Assembly: GCF_000817735.3 (NCBI RefSeq)
Contig: NZ_JTJC03000001.1
Location: 1,313,336-1,377,335 of the forward strand
Source of the DNA: Scytonema millei VB511283
GTDB lineage: Bacteria > Cyanobacteriota > Cyanobacteriia > Cyanobacteriales > Chroococcidiopsidaceae
DNA: 64,000 nt
Reading direction: 5' to 3'
Position numbers and translations under genes: made by a program. How positions within the stretch are numbered: position 1 is the first letter of the stretch; the number at the start of each line of letters is the position of its first letter. Positions 52,769 to 60,626 of this stretch are shown here, piece after piece. The notes beneath the pieces were generated by a model. The model saw only the letters and a program-made list of their open reading frames with translations. It was not told the origin of the DNA and did no database searches.

Positions 52769-52810
52769 AGAACGCTTCTAGGCGTTCTATCTACTTCAAC
52801 CTAAGTAGAT
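52769..52810 (+). promoter_or_regulatory. Two tandem hairpins in the hpsA2 leader
   Basis: AGAACGC, loop of six, GCGTTCT (52769-52788) is followed at once by ATCTACTT, loop of six, AAGTAGAT (52789-52810). Both stems are perfect. They end 23 bases before the hpsA2 ATG and probably lie in its untranslated leader, where they could affect mRNA stability or be a paired binding site. hpsA1 has nothing similar. Confidence 0.65.
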
Positions 52811-52833
52811 ACCCTTAGAGTGGAAAAGTAGTA

Positions 52834-55800
52834 ATGTTAAAACGTATACTGAAATCTATCGCGCGATCGCTGACTCGTAAACAAAGGCGACGACGGTTAA
52901 AACCTCTAGATCTCAAAAAACGCCGCCGTTCGGTCGAGGCTGGCTTTATTCTACCAACTGTAGCCGTGGTATCGATGGTAGTGGTACTACTGACCGCAGC
53001 GATGACAATTCGGTCTTTCGATCGCGCCCGGAATGCCAGTAATGTGAGAGTAAGTCAGGCAGCAGCAGAAGCAGCCGCACCCGCGATCGCCCGTGCTAAA
53101 GTTAAAATTGAGGCTTTAATTAGAGATCCTGCCCTACCCAGCCGCACGCCTGCTACTCAATCGCTCTACAACGCAATTAAATACAACTCTAAATTTACTT
53201 TTGGCGACGAGACGCGCCTGAAACTAGGCTTTGATATCAATCAAGATAATGCCATAACCGCAGACAACGCCGACATCAAAAATGACGAAACGTTAACAAC
53301 TGCTTGGCGCTTCCCCACCGATACCAATAATAACGGTAAATTTGATACGTATACGCTTTATGGGATTTACTTCCGCAGTCCTAGCGTTGAAGCAGGTGAT
53401 TTTAACCGCGAACGCAATCCTCTCGAAGCCAGAACCCCGCCTGTAAATATTCCAGTTGCAAATAGCCGTTGTGCCGATATTCTGAGTGCAGATACAGAAA
53501 TATTGGATAATGGTTGGTATCAATCTGGAAATCAATTAAACAAAAGCTTTTTTGTCTATACTGCCAGCGTACCTATTACAGATAATACCGATTTAGGCGA
53601 TCGCTTTGAAACTTTGGCGGGTAATACCAGCTTTTATGCATTAGAGTATCAACAAGACCGTAGTTTGATTCCGCTCAATCAATACGCTGTATGGTTCAAC
53701 GACGATTTAGAATTGTCACCTAGTACCGATTTTCGGATCAATGGCAGAATTCATACTAATGGTAACTTGCTAGTCGGTGGACGCAACAACGCCACAGTTA
53801 GATTTTATCAAGTCGATAGTCAAGAATCCTGTTTCTATCAGCCAGAAAACGGCAAAATTACTATTGGGGGTAATGTCGGTAATGGTAGCGTTACCGATAC
53901 AAGCGATCGCAATGTCGTAACCGTCGATCTATATAGTAACAATCCAAGCAACAGCACCGCTCAAATTGGCAGTATCAATAAATCTACAGAAGAAACAGGC
54001 GGAGAAGAAATAGCCTATTCTGATGATGCTTTTAACCAACGTATTGCCTTGATGAAACAAGCAGCATTAGAATTTTGTATCGAAGCTGGACGAGATTGTT
54101 CTGAATTAGAACCACCGGAAATTAAGACAGTTTTAGCAATTAACAGATATCCTGATGAAGTGAAAAATCGCTTCAGCCAACGCTTGCAGGAAAATCCTAG
54201 CCTAAATACGTATATTGTCCTGAAAGAAGAATTAGAAAGATATCTACGTTATCGAACTCGGCGCGTTCCATATGCAGAAGTTTTAGAGTCAAATGACGAT
54301 ATTTTAAACGATTACACTCAAGATAATATTTTTGCCAATTTAAATACAATCGAACCGCCTGCCGAATGGCGAGAGCCAACAGATAATAATACTAGATTGT
54401 TACTCAGAACGCGCCAATTAGAAGCGACATCTCCCGAACAACAACTAGATGGAATTGAGAGATATTTAGGCGATCGCATTCGTGTAGGAAATAACTTACC
54501 TGCATATTGGAAAAATGGCAATAACTATGTTACAGCACCGCGCGATCGACAATTAGTTACAGGCATAAATTGGACGAGTCCTAGCGATCTACCCCGCTAT
54601 CGTAGCACCCAAGTACAGCCATTCGATCCTAGCGAAATTGCAGAACGCGGTGGATTTTGGGAACGACAAACTTCCACTAATACTGGAGGTTTACGGATTA
54701 TTACAGGGGCAGGAATTTATCGCGATCGCAAAGATAATAACTCTCGCATACCAGCTTTACAAGTCGATTCTTTTTTACCCGATCTATCAAACCGTAAACT
54801 AGACTCTGGAGCAGATCTTCCCACTCCTGACAATCGGTTAAGGATAGCAGGTCAACCTATAGATAAATATACCCTGGTTTGGTCTGACATGATGCCAATG
54901 ACAGGCGGCGATGAGGAGATTAAAAAGCAGGAAAAAGCAGCACCTCCTAATCTGCGGATGCGTGCGACAGCAGTTTATCACTATACCCAGAGTACGGGTG
55001 TCGATCAAATACCAATTGCTTGTGTTAGCAGTTATTACGATCCTACAGATGAAATCACAGCCAAAAATGGCAAGTTTGGTACTAATAACGGTTATCCCTG
55101 GGGCGGAGGTGGTAACAACTTACCCTATCATTATGACGAGCGTGGTAGGTCAAATAATGGCGTAGTTTACGAAGCTCCTTATACTAGCAATAACGATAGG
55201 ATTAGAGAGATTGGTATCTACTTAACAGAACTAAGATCGCAAGCAAAGTTAATGTTTCCTAACGGGCGCATTGTCAATCAACCGCTACAAAATGCACTCA
55301 AAAAATTAACTGCTAACGTTACGCTGGAAGACCCTGACAAACCGCTGAGTATATCAGATAATGCCACGCTTGACACAGCAATTTGTGCCTTAAAAATATT
55401 AGATGGGACAATTATACCAGTCAATAATAATCCGATTATTCCTCACGGCGCAATTCAAGAAGCCTCTTTTTTAGATAGTAGAGAAATTAAGGCAATTAGC
55501 CGCGATGAAAACGATCCTTCAAGTTCTACACTCAACAGCGATCGCAATCCCCGCTACGACTTAGATCTAGAACAGCGTCAACCGTTAGAAATTAGGGTGA
55601 CAGATATCAATTTGAGTACGGGAGAAATTCAAGAAACATATAGCGATCCAAAGAAAGAAAAAGTCGTAGGACTTACTCGAAAGAAAATAGATCCAAGTCA
55701 GATTGAAAGTGATTATCTATTACCAAATAGTGGTATAGTTTATGCTAGTCGTGATGATGCTTTACGCGATGATTCATCGGCGATCGATTCTATCAATCGG

Positions 55801-58041
55801 AACGCAGTTGTAGTACAAAGTTCAACAGATACATCTGCGATCGTACGTCTTGAAAGTAGGCTGCTCAGTCCTACAGATTTTAAACTCGATCCTACCCGTC
55901 GTCCTAATGGGATTCGGTTAATTAATGGGAGTGACTTATCGCGAGATCTGGATAATAGATATCGACCGGAAGAAAAAGGATTGATTTTAGTTTCCGATCT
56001 CCCTGTATATATCAAAGGTGATTTCAACCTTCATCAAACACCGTTAGGTAACAAATTAGAAGAGTTTCAAGAAACATTAGATTGGTCTAATTGGAGCAAT
56101 TTTTATACTCGGAGATTAGGAAATCTCAATCCAAATTTTGCCTGTCGCCCTGGAAAAGCAGGATGTCCCGATCGCGATGGCGATACGTGGCGATCGACTA
56201 CTATTATTGCTGATGCTGTGACGCTGCTATCTAATTCTTTTAGAGATGGATTTCGCAATGAGGGAGACTACGATCTCAACAATAATACAGCCCTCCCCAT
56301 CTCTCAACAAACTACGCCAGACGATCCTCAACAGCCTACGACAGAACGTGACAAGGTTTTCCAAAATCGTAATAATCAAGGCTTTTGGGATAACAGCTTT
56401 GTTACGAGTTCTGATTGGTGGGATACAAATAGTAGCGGTAATCCATATCCTAATCAGAAAAATTCCGACGATAGTTATGTAGGTTCCTATTTAACTAACG
56501 GAGTCACACCCATACAGCGACGTACAACTTTTCCTGAATACGTCATGGAAATTTGTCGAAAGATACCTGTTGAAACTTGTCAAGAAAGTGATTGGAAGAT
56601 TGGCTATGACCAAAGTAGGGATGACAAATTAGATAATACCGAAATAAATAGTGCTATAAATCTCAGTAGCCCTCCAAATGGAGGATACAAACCCGATCGA
56701 CTTGGGGCAGGTACTACTGCCCGACCTGCTTTACAACTGGAAGATCGGCGCTATCCTCGGCGAGTGGCTTTTCAGAGAAACGATAACTTAAATAATCAAA
56801 ACCAAAATCAAAATAGGAACCAGAATAATCGCCAGAATAATTTAAACGATCGGCAAAATAATCAGCCGAGCAATCCAAGCGATCGACAAAATAACCAACA
56901 GAATAATCAACAAAATAATTCAACCAACCAACAAAGTAATCTAGGCAACCAACAGAATAATCAACAAAATAATTCAACCAACCAACAGAGTAATCCAGGT
57001 AACCAACAGAATAACCAACAGAGCGATCGACAAAATAATCAACAACAAACCAACCAGCAACAAAATAATCAACAAAATAATCAACAAAACAATCAGCAAC
57101 AAAATAACCAAGTTAGTGCTAATCAACTAACTCCTTTAGGAATCGATTCTCAAGGAAACGTAAAACAGTTTCGCTATGTTGATGGAAATAATAACGTTAG
57201 ACCAGATGGATTACCTCGGCAAGTACGTAATGCGTTATGGTTTAAAACAACAACTAACCCTGTCGATCCAACTCAGGGTGAATCCTATAGTCCGAATAAT
57301 CTGCTGTTTATTAAAGAAGTCTCTAACGGTAAGCCGCTATTAGTCCCTGTTTTACAAATTCATACTCCCGATGGTTCTCCCAGTGAAACCCTGGATCGAG
57401 GAAACCCAAATCGCTACGCTACCAACTGGTTGCAAATAGCCGAAGAGGATACAACCTTTAATGCCGTATTTATGACTGGTAATAGTCCCAGTCGTCCTCA
57501 AGAAGAGTCAGCGGGATTGCCTAACTTCGTCCGTTTTCTAGAAAATTGGGAAAACAGGGTAGTCAACATCAATGGTAACTTTATTCAAATGCGGCGGAGT
57601 GCCTACGCTACAGCACCATTTATGCCGATCCGTCGCGACACGGCTACTGAGTTGGCTACGGCAACCGATAACCTTAGCTGGTTTGACTACGCCATTAATA
57701 AATATCCCACTGATGGCGCTAATAACGATTTACCGACAGGAACGCCACCATATTACAGCGACCCAGAACGACACTGGCAATTTGATGTTGCCTTATTATC
57801 CCAATCTTCAGACTTATTTGCCCAAGAGTTTACAACTCCATCAACAAGCCAGCCTAGCGAATTACTCAGAGAAGTCAGTCGAGACGATCCTTGGGTACAA
57901 ACTTTGTTGTGTGCAGCCATAGCTAGCGATCGCACTGGCAAAATTACAGCTACCTACACTCAATATGCGATTTCAGATAAAACCCAGCGTCCGGTAACTT
58001 GTCAAAACGATACACCAGATTATCCGGCAAACTTGAATTAG
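52834..58041 (+). CDS. hpsA: Hormogonium polysaccharide protein HpsA, copy 2, with Asn/Gln-rich tract
   Basis: This 1735-residue paralogue of HpsA1 has a very basic N-terminus (residues 1-34), then AGFILPTVAVVSMVVVLLTA (Gly37) and SFDRARNASNVRVSQAAAEA. Glu5 is again absent. Shared motifs include RNPLEARTPP, GDRIRVGNNLPAYWK, DMMPMTGG and RRPNGIRLINGSDLSR. At about residues 1317-1428 it holds a low-complexity Asn/Gln tract. The ice-binding-like domain of HpsA1 is absent. The stop at 58041 is directly followed by a possible GTG start of hpsB2, so expression is tightly coupled. Confidence 0.9.
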   Translation: MLKRILKSIARSLTRKQRRRRLKPLDLKKRRRSVEAGFILPTVAVVSMVVVLLTAAMTIRSFDRARNASNVRVSQAAAEAAAPAIARAKVKIEALIRDPALPSRTPATQSLYNAIKYNSKFTFGDETRLKLGFDINQDNAITADNADIKNDETLTTAWRFPTDTNNNGKFDTYTLYGIYFRSPSVEAGDFNRERNPLEARTPPVNIPVANSRCADILSADTEILDNGWYQSGNQLNKSFFVYTASVPITDNTDLGDRFETLAGNTSFYALEYQQDRSLIPLNQYAVWFNDDLELSPSTDFRINGRIHTNGNLLVGGRNNATVRFYQVDSQESCFYQPENGKITIGGNVGNGSVTDTSDRNVVTVDLYSNNPSNSTAQIGSINKSTEETGGEEIAYSDDAFNQRIALMKQAALEFCIEAGRDCSELEPPEIKTVLAINRYPDEVKNRFSQRLQENPSLNTYIVLKEELERYLRYRTRRVPYAEVLESNDDILNDYTQDNIFANLNTIEPPAEWREPTDNNTRLLLRTRQLEATSPEQQLDGIERYLGDRIRVGNNLPAYWKNGNNYVTAPRDRQLVTGINWTSPSDLPRYRSTQVQPFDPSEIAERGGFWERQTSTNTGGLRIITGAGIYRDRKDNNSRIPALQVDSFLPDLSNRKLDSGADLPTPDNRLRIAGQPIDKYTLVWSDMMPMTGGDEEIKKQEKAAPPNLRMRATAVYHYTQSTGVDQIPIACVSSYYDPTDEITAKNGKFGTNNGYPWGGGGNNLPYHYDERGRSNNGVVYEAPYTSNNDRIREIGIYLTELRSQAKLMFPNGRIVNQPLQNALKKLTANVTLEDPDKPLSISDNATLDTAICALKILDGTIIPVNNNPIIPHGAIQEASFLDSREIKAISRDENDPSSSTLNSDRNPRYDLDLEQRQPLEIRVTDINLSTGEIQETYSDPKKEKVVGLTRKKIDPSQIESDYLLPNSGIVYASRDDALRDDSSAIDSINRNAVVVQSSTDTSAIVRLESRLLSPTDFKLDPTRRPNGIRLINGSDLSRDLDNRYRPEEKGLILVSDLPVYIKGDFNLHQTPLGNKLEEFQETLDWSNWSNFYTRRLGNLNPNFACRPGKAGCPDRDGDTWRSTTIIADAVTLLSNSFRDGFRNEGDYDLNNNTALPISQQTTPDDPQQPTTERDKVFQNRNNQGFWDNSFVTSSDWWDTNSSGNPYPNQKNSDDSYVGSYLTNGVTPIQRRTTFPEYVMEICRKIPVETCQESDWKIGYDQSRDDKLDNTEINSAINLSSPPNGGYKPDRLGAGTTARPALQLEDRRYPRRVAFQRNDNLNNQNQNQNRNQNNRQNNLNDRQNNQPSNPSDRQNNQQNNQQNNSTNQQSNLGNQQNNQQNNSTNQQSNPGNQQNNQQSDRQNNQQQTNQQQNNQQNNQQNNQQQNNQVSANQLTPLGIDSQGNVKQFRYVDGNNNVRPDGLPRQVRNALWFKTTTNPVDPTQGESYSPNNLLFIKEVSNGKPLLVPVLQIHTPDGSPSETLDRGNPNRYATNWLQIAEEDTTFNAVFMTGNSPSRPQEESAGLPNFVRFLENWENRVVNINGNFIQMRRSAYATAPFMPIRRDTATELATATDNLSWFDYAINKYPTDGANNDLPTGTPPYYSDPERHWQFDVALLSQSSDLFAQEFTTPSTSQPSELLREVSRDDPWVQTLLCAAIASDRTGKITATYTQYAISDKTQRPVTCQNDTPDYPANLN
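56785..57117 (+). repeat. Asn/Gln-rich coding repeat in hpsA2
   Basis: Over about 110 codons the sequence is nearly all AAT/AAC and CAA/CAG. A 54-bp (18-residue) unit beginning CCAACAGAATAATC is repeated at 56895 and 56949, giving QQNNQQNNSTNQQSN twice. The tract lies between RRYPRRVAFQR and TPLGIDSQGN, both conserved in HpsA1. Confidence 0.92.
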
Positions 58042-58051
58042 GGTGAGGGAT

Positions 58052-58804
58052 ATGAAAACTATTCAAGTCAAAAGTCAAAAGTCAAAAGTCAAAAGTCGCT
58101 TCCAATTCCCAACTCCCGACTTCCGACTCCCGACTCCCACCTCGTCAGGCTTTACCATCCTCGAAGCTTTAATCGCGATCGCAATTTTATCAATCTTGAT
58201 GACCGCGATCGCGCCTGTTTTTGTCCTTGCTGTTGGTAATCGGCTGCAAGCAAGGCGAATAGAATTGGCAACTCAAGCAACAAAAACCTATATTGCTGGA
58301 GTTAAGGCGGGAACGATTGCACCACCACAGCATACAGTTGTCCTAAATGAAGTCGATAGTAACAAAAATTTTAATTCTCAACGCGAACAATTTGTTGCTA
58401 CAGCTCCTCCTTCTACTTCTGGTGGTTTGCGTTGTACGAATGTTACAGTTAGTAATTCTTATTGCTGGAATAATACGACATCGAGTTTATATTGTTTCGA
58501 TTTAGATGGTGGCGGTTGTAGTAGCGATAGCGGACAAGATTTGGTGATTCAAGCTTTTCGCAGCGCCAGTTCTGAGGATCGATCTATGGATAAAGCTTAT
58601 ATATTGGGGCTTCGGGTTTATCGTGCTGCTGGTTTTAGCGATCTATCACCGCTAGTTGCTAGCGATGCTAATACTCAAAGAACGCAGTTGACTTTTTCGG
58701 GAGGGTTGGGTAATTTCAAAACACCATTAGTAGAAACAGCTACAGAAATTGCTAATGATGAGTCGAGTATAAATGATTTTTGCGATCGCCTTGGGTGTGA
58801 GTGA
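58052..58804 (+). CDS. hpsB: Hormogonium pseudopilin HpsB, copy 2 (PilV/GspI type)
   Basis: This 250-residue prepilin-like protein has processing at Gly33 (SGFTILEALIAIAILSIL) and the ANRLQARRIELATQATKTYI-like segment shared with copy 1 (here GNRLQARRIELATQATKTYI). The whole leader (KSQKSKVKSR, then PTPDFRLPTPT) is encoded by AGTCAAA and CCCGACT heptamer repeats. No other start codon lies between the repeats and the processing site, so they must be translated. The ATG at 58052 is preferred; a GTG at 58043 is in frame. It follows hpsA2 by ten bases. Confidence 0.87.
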   Translation: MKTIQVKSQKSKVKSRFQFPTPDFRLPTPTSSGFTILEALIAIAILSILMTAIAPVFVLAVGNRLQARRIELATQATKTYIAGVKAGTIAPPQHTVVLNEVDSNKNFNSQREQFVATAPPSTSGGLRCTNVTVSNSYCWNNTTSSLYCFDLDGGGCSSDSGQDLVIQAFRSASSEDRSMDKAYILGLRVYRAAGFSDLSPLVASDANTQRTQLTFSGGLGNFKTPLVETATEIANDESSINDFCDRLGCE

Positions 58805-58806
58805 GT

Positions 58807-58850
58807 TAAAAGTCAAAAGTTAAAAGTTAAAAGTTAAAAGTTAAAAGCTC
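58807..58850. repeat. Heptamer array (AGTTAAA/AGTCAAA)
   Basis: Six units of AGTTAAA or AGTCAAA follow the hpsB2 stop at once. The same heptamer type encodes the hpsB2 leader, so the two arrays flank that gene and could recombine. Confidence 0.9.
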
Positions 58851-58892
58851 TGTTTTTTGATTTGCTATTGATAATAAGGTTGAAAATGTCGT

Positions 58893-59909
58893 ATGCGTCA
58901 TAGGTTTTTTGATTTTTGTCGCGCAAAGACGCGGAGGCGCAAAGGAAGAAAAGAGAAGAGAGGATTGGGTTGCAGTGGTTTTACTTTGATTGAGTTGTTG
59001 GTGTCGATTGTGATTTCTTCGATTGTTTTGAGTTCGCTGTTGTCTTTTATGACGAATATGTTGACTTCTGAGCGGAGAGAACAAGCAAAGTCTAGTAGCG
59101 AACAAGAAGTACAGTTGGCTCTTGATTATATTTCTAGGGATTTACAAGAAGCTATTTATATTTATGATGCTGATGGCGTGCAGGCGATCGCTGACCAATT
59201 ACCTCATGCTAGAGAAGTAGATAAAGTTCCCGTACTCGTGTTTTGGAAGCCTACTTTTTTAGCTCAAGATCGTCCTGTTACTACGATGGATGGAACTGCA
59301 ACCACTGTTGGATGCTTGACTAAGTTGCCTAGAAATGATGCCTGTAGTCAAAGAGATTATTTTGTTTATTCTTTAGTCATTTATTACTTAATTAAAGATA
59401 ATAATCCTGCTTGGTCTGAAGCAGCCAGAATTGGTAGACTCGAACTACAAGATGGAATCAGAGATTCTAATAATTCCAGAAATTATCTGACAAATCCCTC
59501 TCCTGGTTTTCAATTATTCAATCTTTCTCAAGCCGGAACTCTGAAAGATAAAATGAATGCTTGGCAAAAAGCAGATACAGCTTACGATTCTCAAAAAATT
59601 CCGATTGAAGTTTTAGTAGATTACGTCGATCCGAGTCCGAGCGATCGCGCGCCAAAGCCGTTAGATTGTCAAAATATTTCTTCTGTGGCTCAACTCGTTC
59701 CTGCTAATACTCAACTGGCTAATCCTTTACAAATAAATAGTTTTTATGCCTGTGTAGATGCAGCGCGCAATCTAGCTCAAGTTTATTTGAGAGGAAGTGC
59801 GTTAATGCGTTTGGAGCAAAATGCTGTTTATAGTGACGCTCAGGCTGTTTATTTTCCTAGTTTAAACATCCAAGTCAAAAGTCGCGGTACGACTAGCTCT
59901 AAATTTTAG
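58893..59909 (+). CDS. hpsC: Hormogonium pseudopilin HpsC, copy 2 (PilW/GspJ type)
   Basis: This 338-residue prepilin-like protein is processed at Gly29 (SGFTLIELLVSIVISSIV) and shares SERREQAKSSSEQEVQLALD, then YISRDLQEAIYIYDADG, with copy 1. Its leader (CRAKTRRRKGRKEKRG) is encoded by 58919-58950, where CGCGCAAAGACGCGGAGGCG resembles an intergenic repeat I recall from Nostoc-type genomes. A TTG at 58965, just before GCSGFTL, could be an alternative start; otherwise the ATG at 58893 is used. Confidence 0.85.
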   Translation: MRHRFFDFCRAKTRRRKGRKEKRGLGCSGFTLIELLVSIVISSIVLSSLLSFMTNMLTSERREQAKSSSEQEVQLALDYISRDLQEAIYIYDADGVQAIADQLPHAREVDKVPVLVFWKPTFLAQDRPVTTMDGTATTVGCLTKLPRNDACSQRDYFVYSLVIYYLIKDNNPAWSEAARIGRLELQDGIRDSNNSRNYLTNPSPGFQLFNLSQAGTLKDKMNAWQKADTAYDSQKIPIEVLVDYVDPSPSDRAPKPLDCQNISSVAQLVPANTQLANPLQINSFYACVDAARNLAQVYLRGSALMRLEQNAVYSDAQAVYFPSLNIQVKSRGTTSSKF

Positions 59910-59921
59910 CGGCAATTTGTT

Positions 59922-60557
59922 ATGAATAAAATCACCAAGACAATTTTACACCCATCGATTTTTCGTAGGGGCGCACAGCTGTGCGCCCCTACAGATCGCG
60001 TTCCTCTGGGAATCTCCATTGGGGATAGGGGAGAGAGGGAGAATCGAGGATTTACCTCGATCGAACTCATCGTTGTAGTCATTATTATCGGAGTTTTAAG
60101 CGCGATCGCGGCTCCTAGTTGGGTGGCTTTTGTTGACGGTCGCCGTTTGAATGTGGCTCAAGACCAAATTTTGCGCTCTTTACAAGCAGCACAAAGTAAT
60201 GCTAGGCGAGATAAAGTGACGTGGCAAGTCAGCTTTCGCGAAAATAACGGCGTAGCACAGTGGAGCGTTCTGCCAGCAAGTACAAATCCGACCGTTGTAA
60301 CTTGGCAAAACTTAGATGCAGCAATTCGGATCGTCGATCCAATTGTGAATGCTAACGATCCCGATGGCACGACATTAGAATTCGATCCTACTCATAACTT
60401 GTGGCGAATGCAATTTAACTATCGCGGAGAAGCAAATAGTCCATTAGGAAAAATTGCGATCGCCACTCGTAACGGCGGACAGCGCTGGAGTTGTGTTAAG
60501 ATTGCCACTCTCTTGGGCGCAATCCGATCCGCTAGCGATGAAAATTGTCTGAATTAA
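59922..60557 (+). CDS. hpsD: Hormogonium pseudopilin, FimT/GspH type, copy 2
   Basis: This 211-residue prepilin-like protein is processed at Gly43 (RGFTSIELIVVVIIIGVL). SAIAAPSWVAFVDGRRLNVA and AQSNARRDKVTWQVSF match copy 1. The leader contains RRGAQLCAPTDR, encoded by the 28-bp palindromic repeat at 59965-59992. No ATG, GTG or TTG lies in frame between the repeat and the processing site, so ribosomes must read through the hairpin. The start is 12 bases after the hpsC2 stop. The symbol follows gene order. Confidence 0.8.
   Translation: MNKITKTILHPSIFRRGAQLCAPTDRVPLGISIGDRGERENRGFTSIELIVVVIIIGVLSAIAAPSWVAFVDGRRLNVAQDQILRSLQAAQSNARRDKVTWQVSFRENNGVAQWSVLPASTNPTVVTWQNLDAAIRIVDPIVNANDPDGTTLEFDPTHNLWRMQFNYRGEANSPLGKIAIATRNGGQRWSCVKIATLLGAIRSASDENCLN
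59965..59992. repeat. 28-bp palindromic repeat inside hpsD2 (copy 4)
   Basis: A perfect palindrome with arms GTAGGGGCGCACAG and its complement, 43 bases after the hpsD2 start codon and in frame. It is identical to the copy at 6805-6832. Confidence 0.93.
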
Positions 60558-60593
60558 ATGTCATTGGTCATTTGCGAGTAGTTAGTAACTTTT

Positions 60594-60626
60594 CACTTAC
60601 GACTTACGACTTACGATTTACGACTT
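60594..60626. repeat. Heptamer array (TTACGAC) at the glgB 3' end
   Basis: Four TTACGAC/TTACGAT units lie between the convergent hpsD2 and glgB genes. The glgB stop codon (60618) is inside the array. Confidence 0.9.

Larger units (their letters stand above)
52140..52833. other. Intergenic region between the two hps clusters
   Basis: This 694-base segment holds, in order, the possible antisense remnant, an AT-rich stretch (about 52380-52440), a pair of inverted C-rich repeats (52471-52557), an inverse composite palindromic repeat (52628-52688), about 80 bases without features and two tandem hairpins (52769-52810) just before hpsA2. The cluster 2 promoter most likely lies between 52689 and 52768. 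Confidence 0.6.

Noticed and set aside
56714-56977. Minus-strand Tyr/Asp-rich frame opposite the hpsA2 Asn/Gln tract
   Set aside because: It is only the complement of the low-complexity tract.
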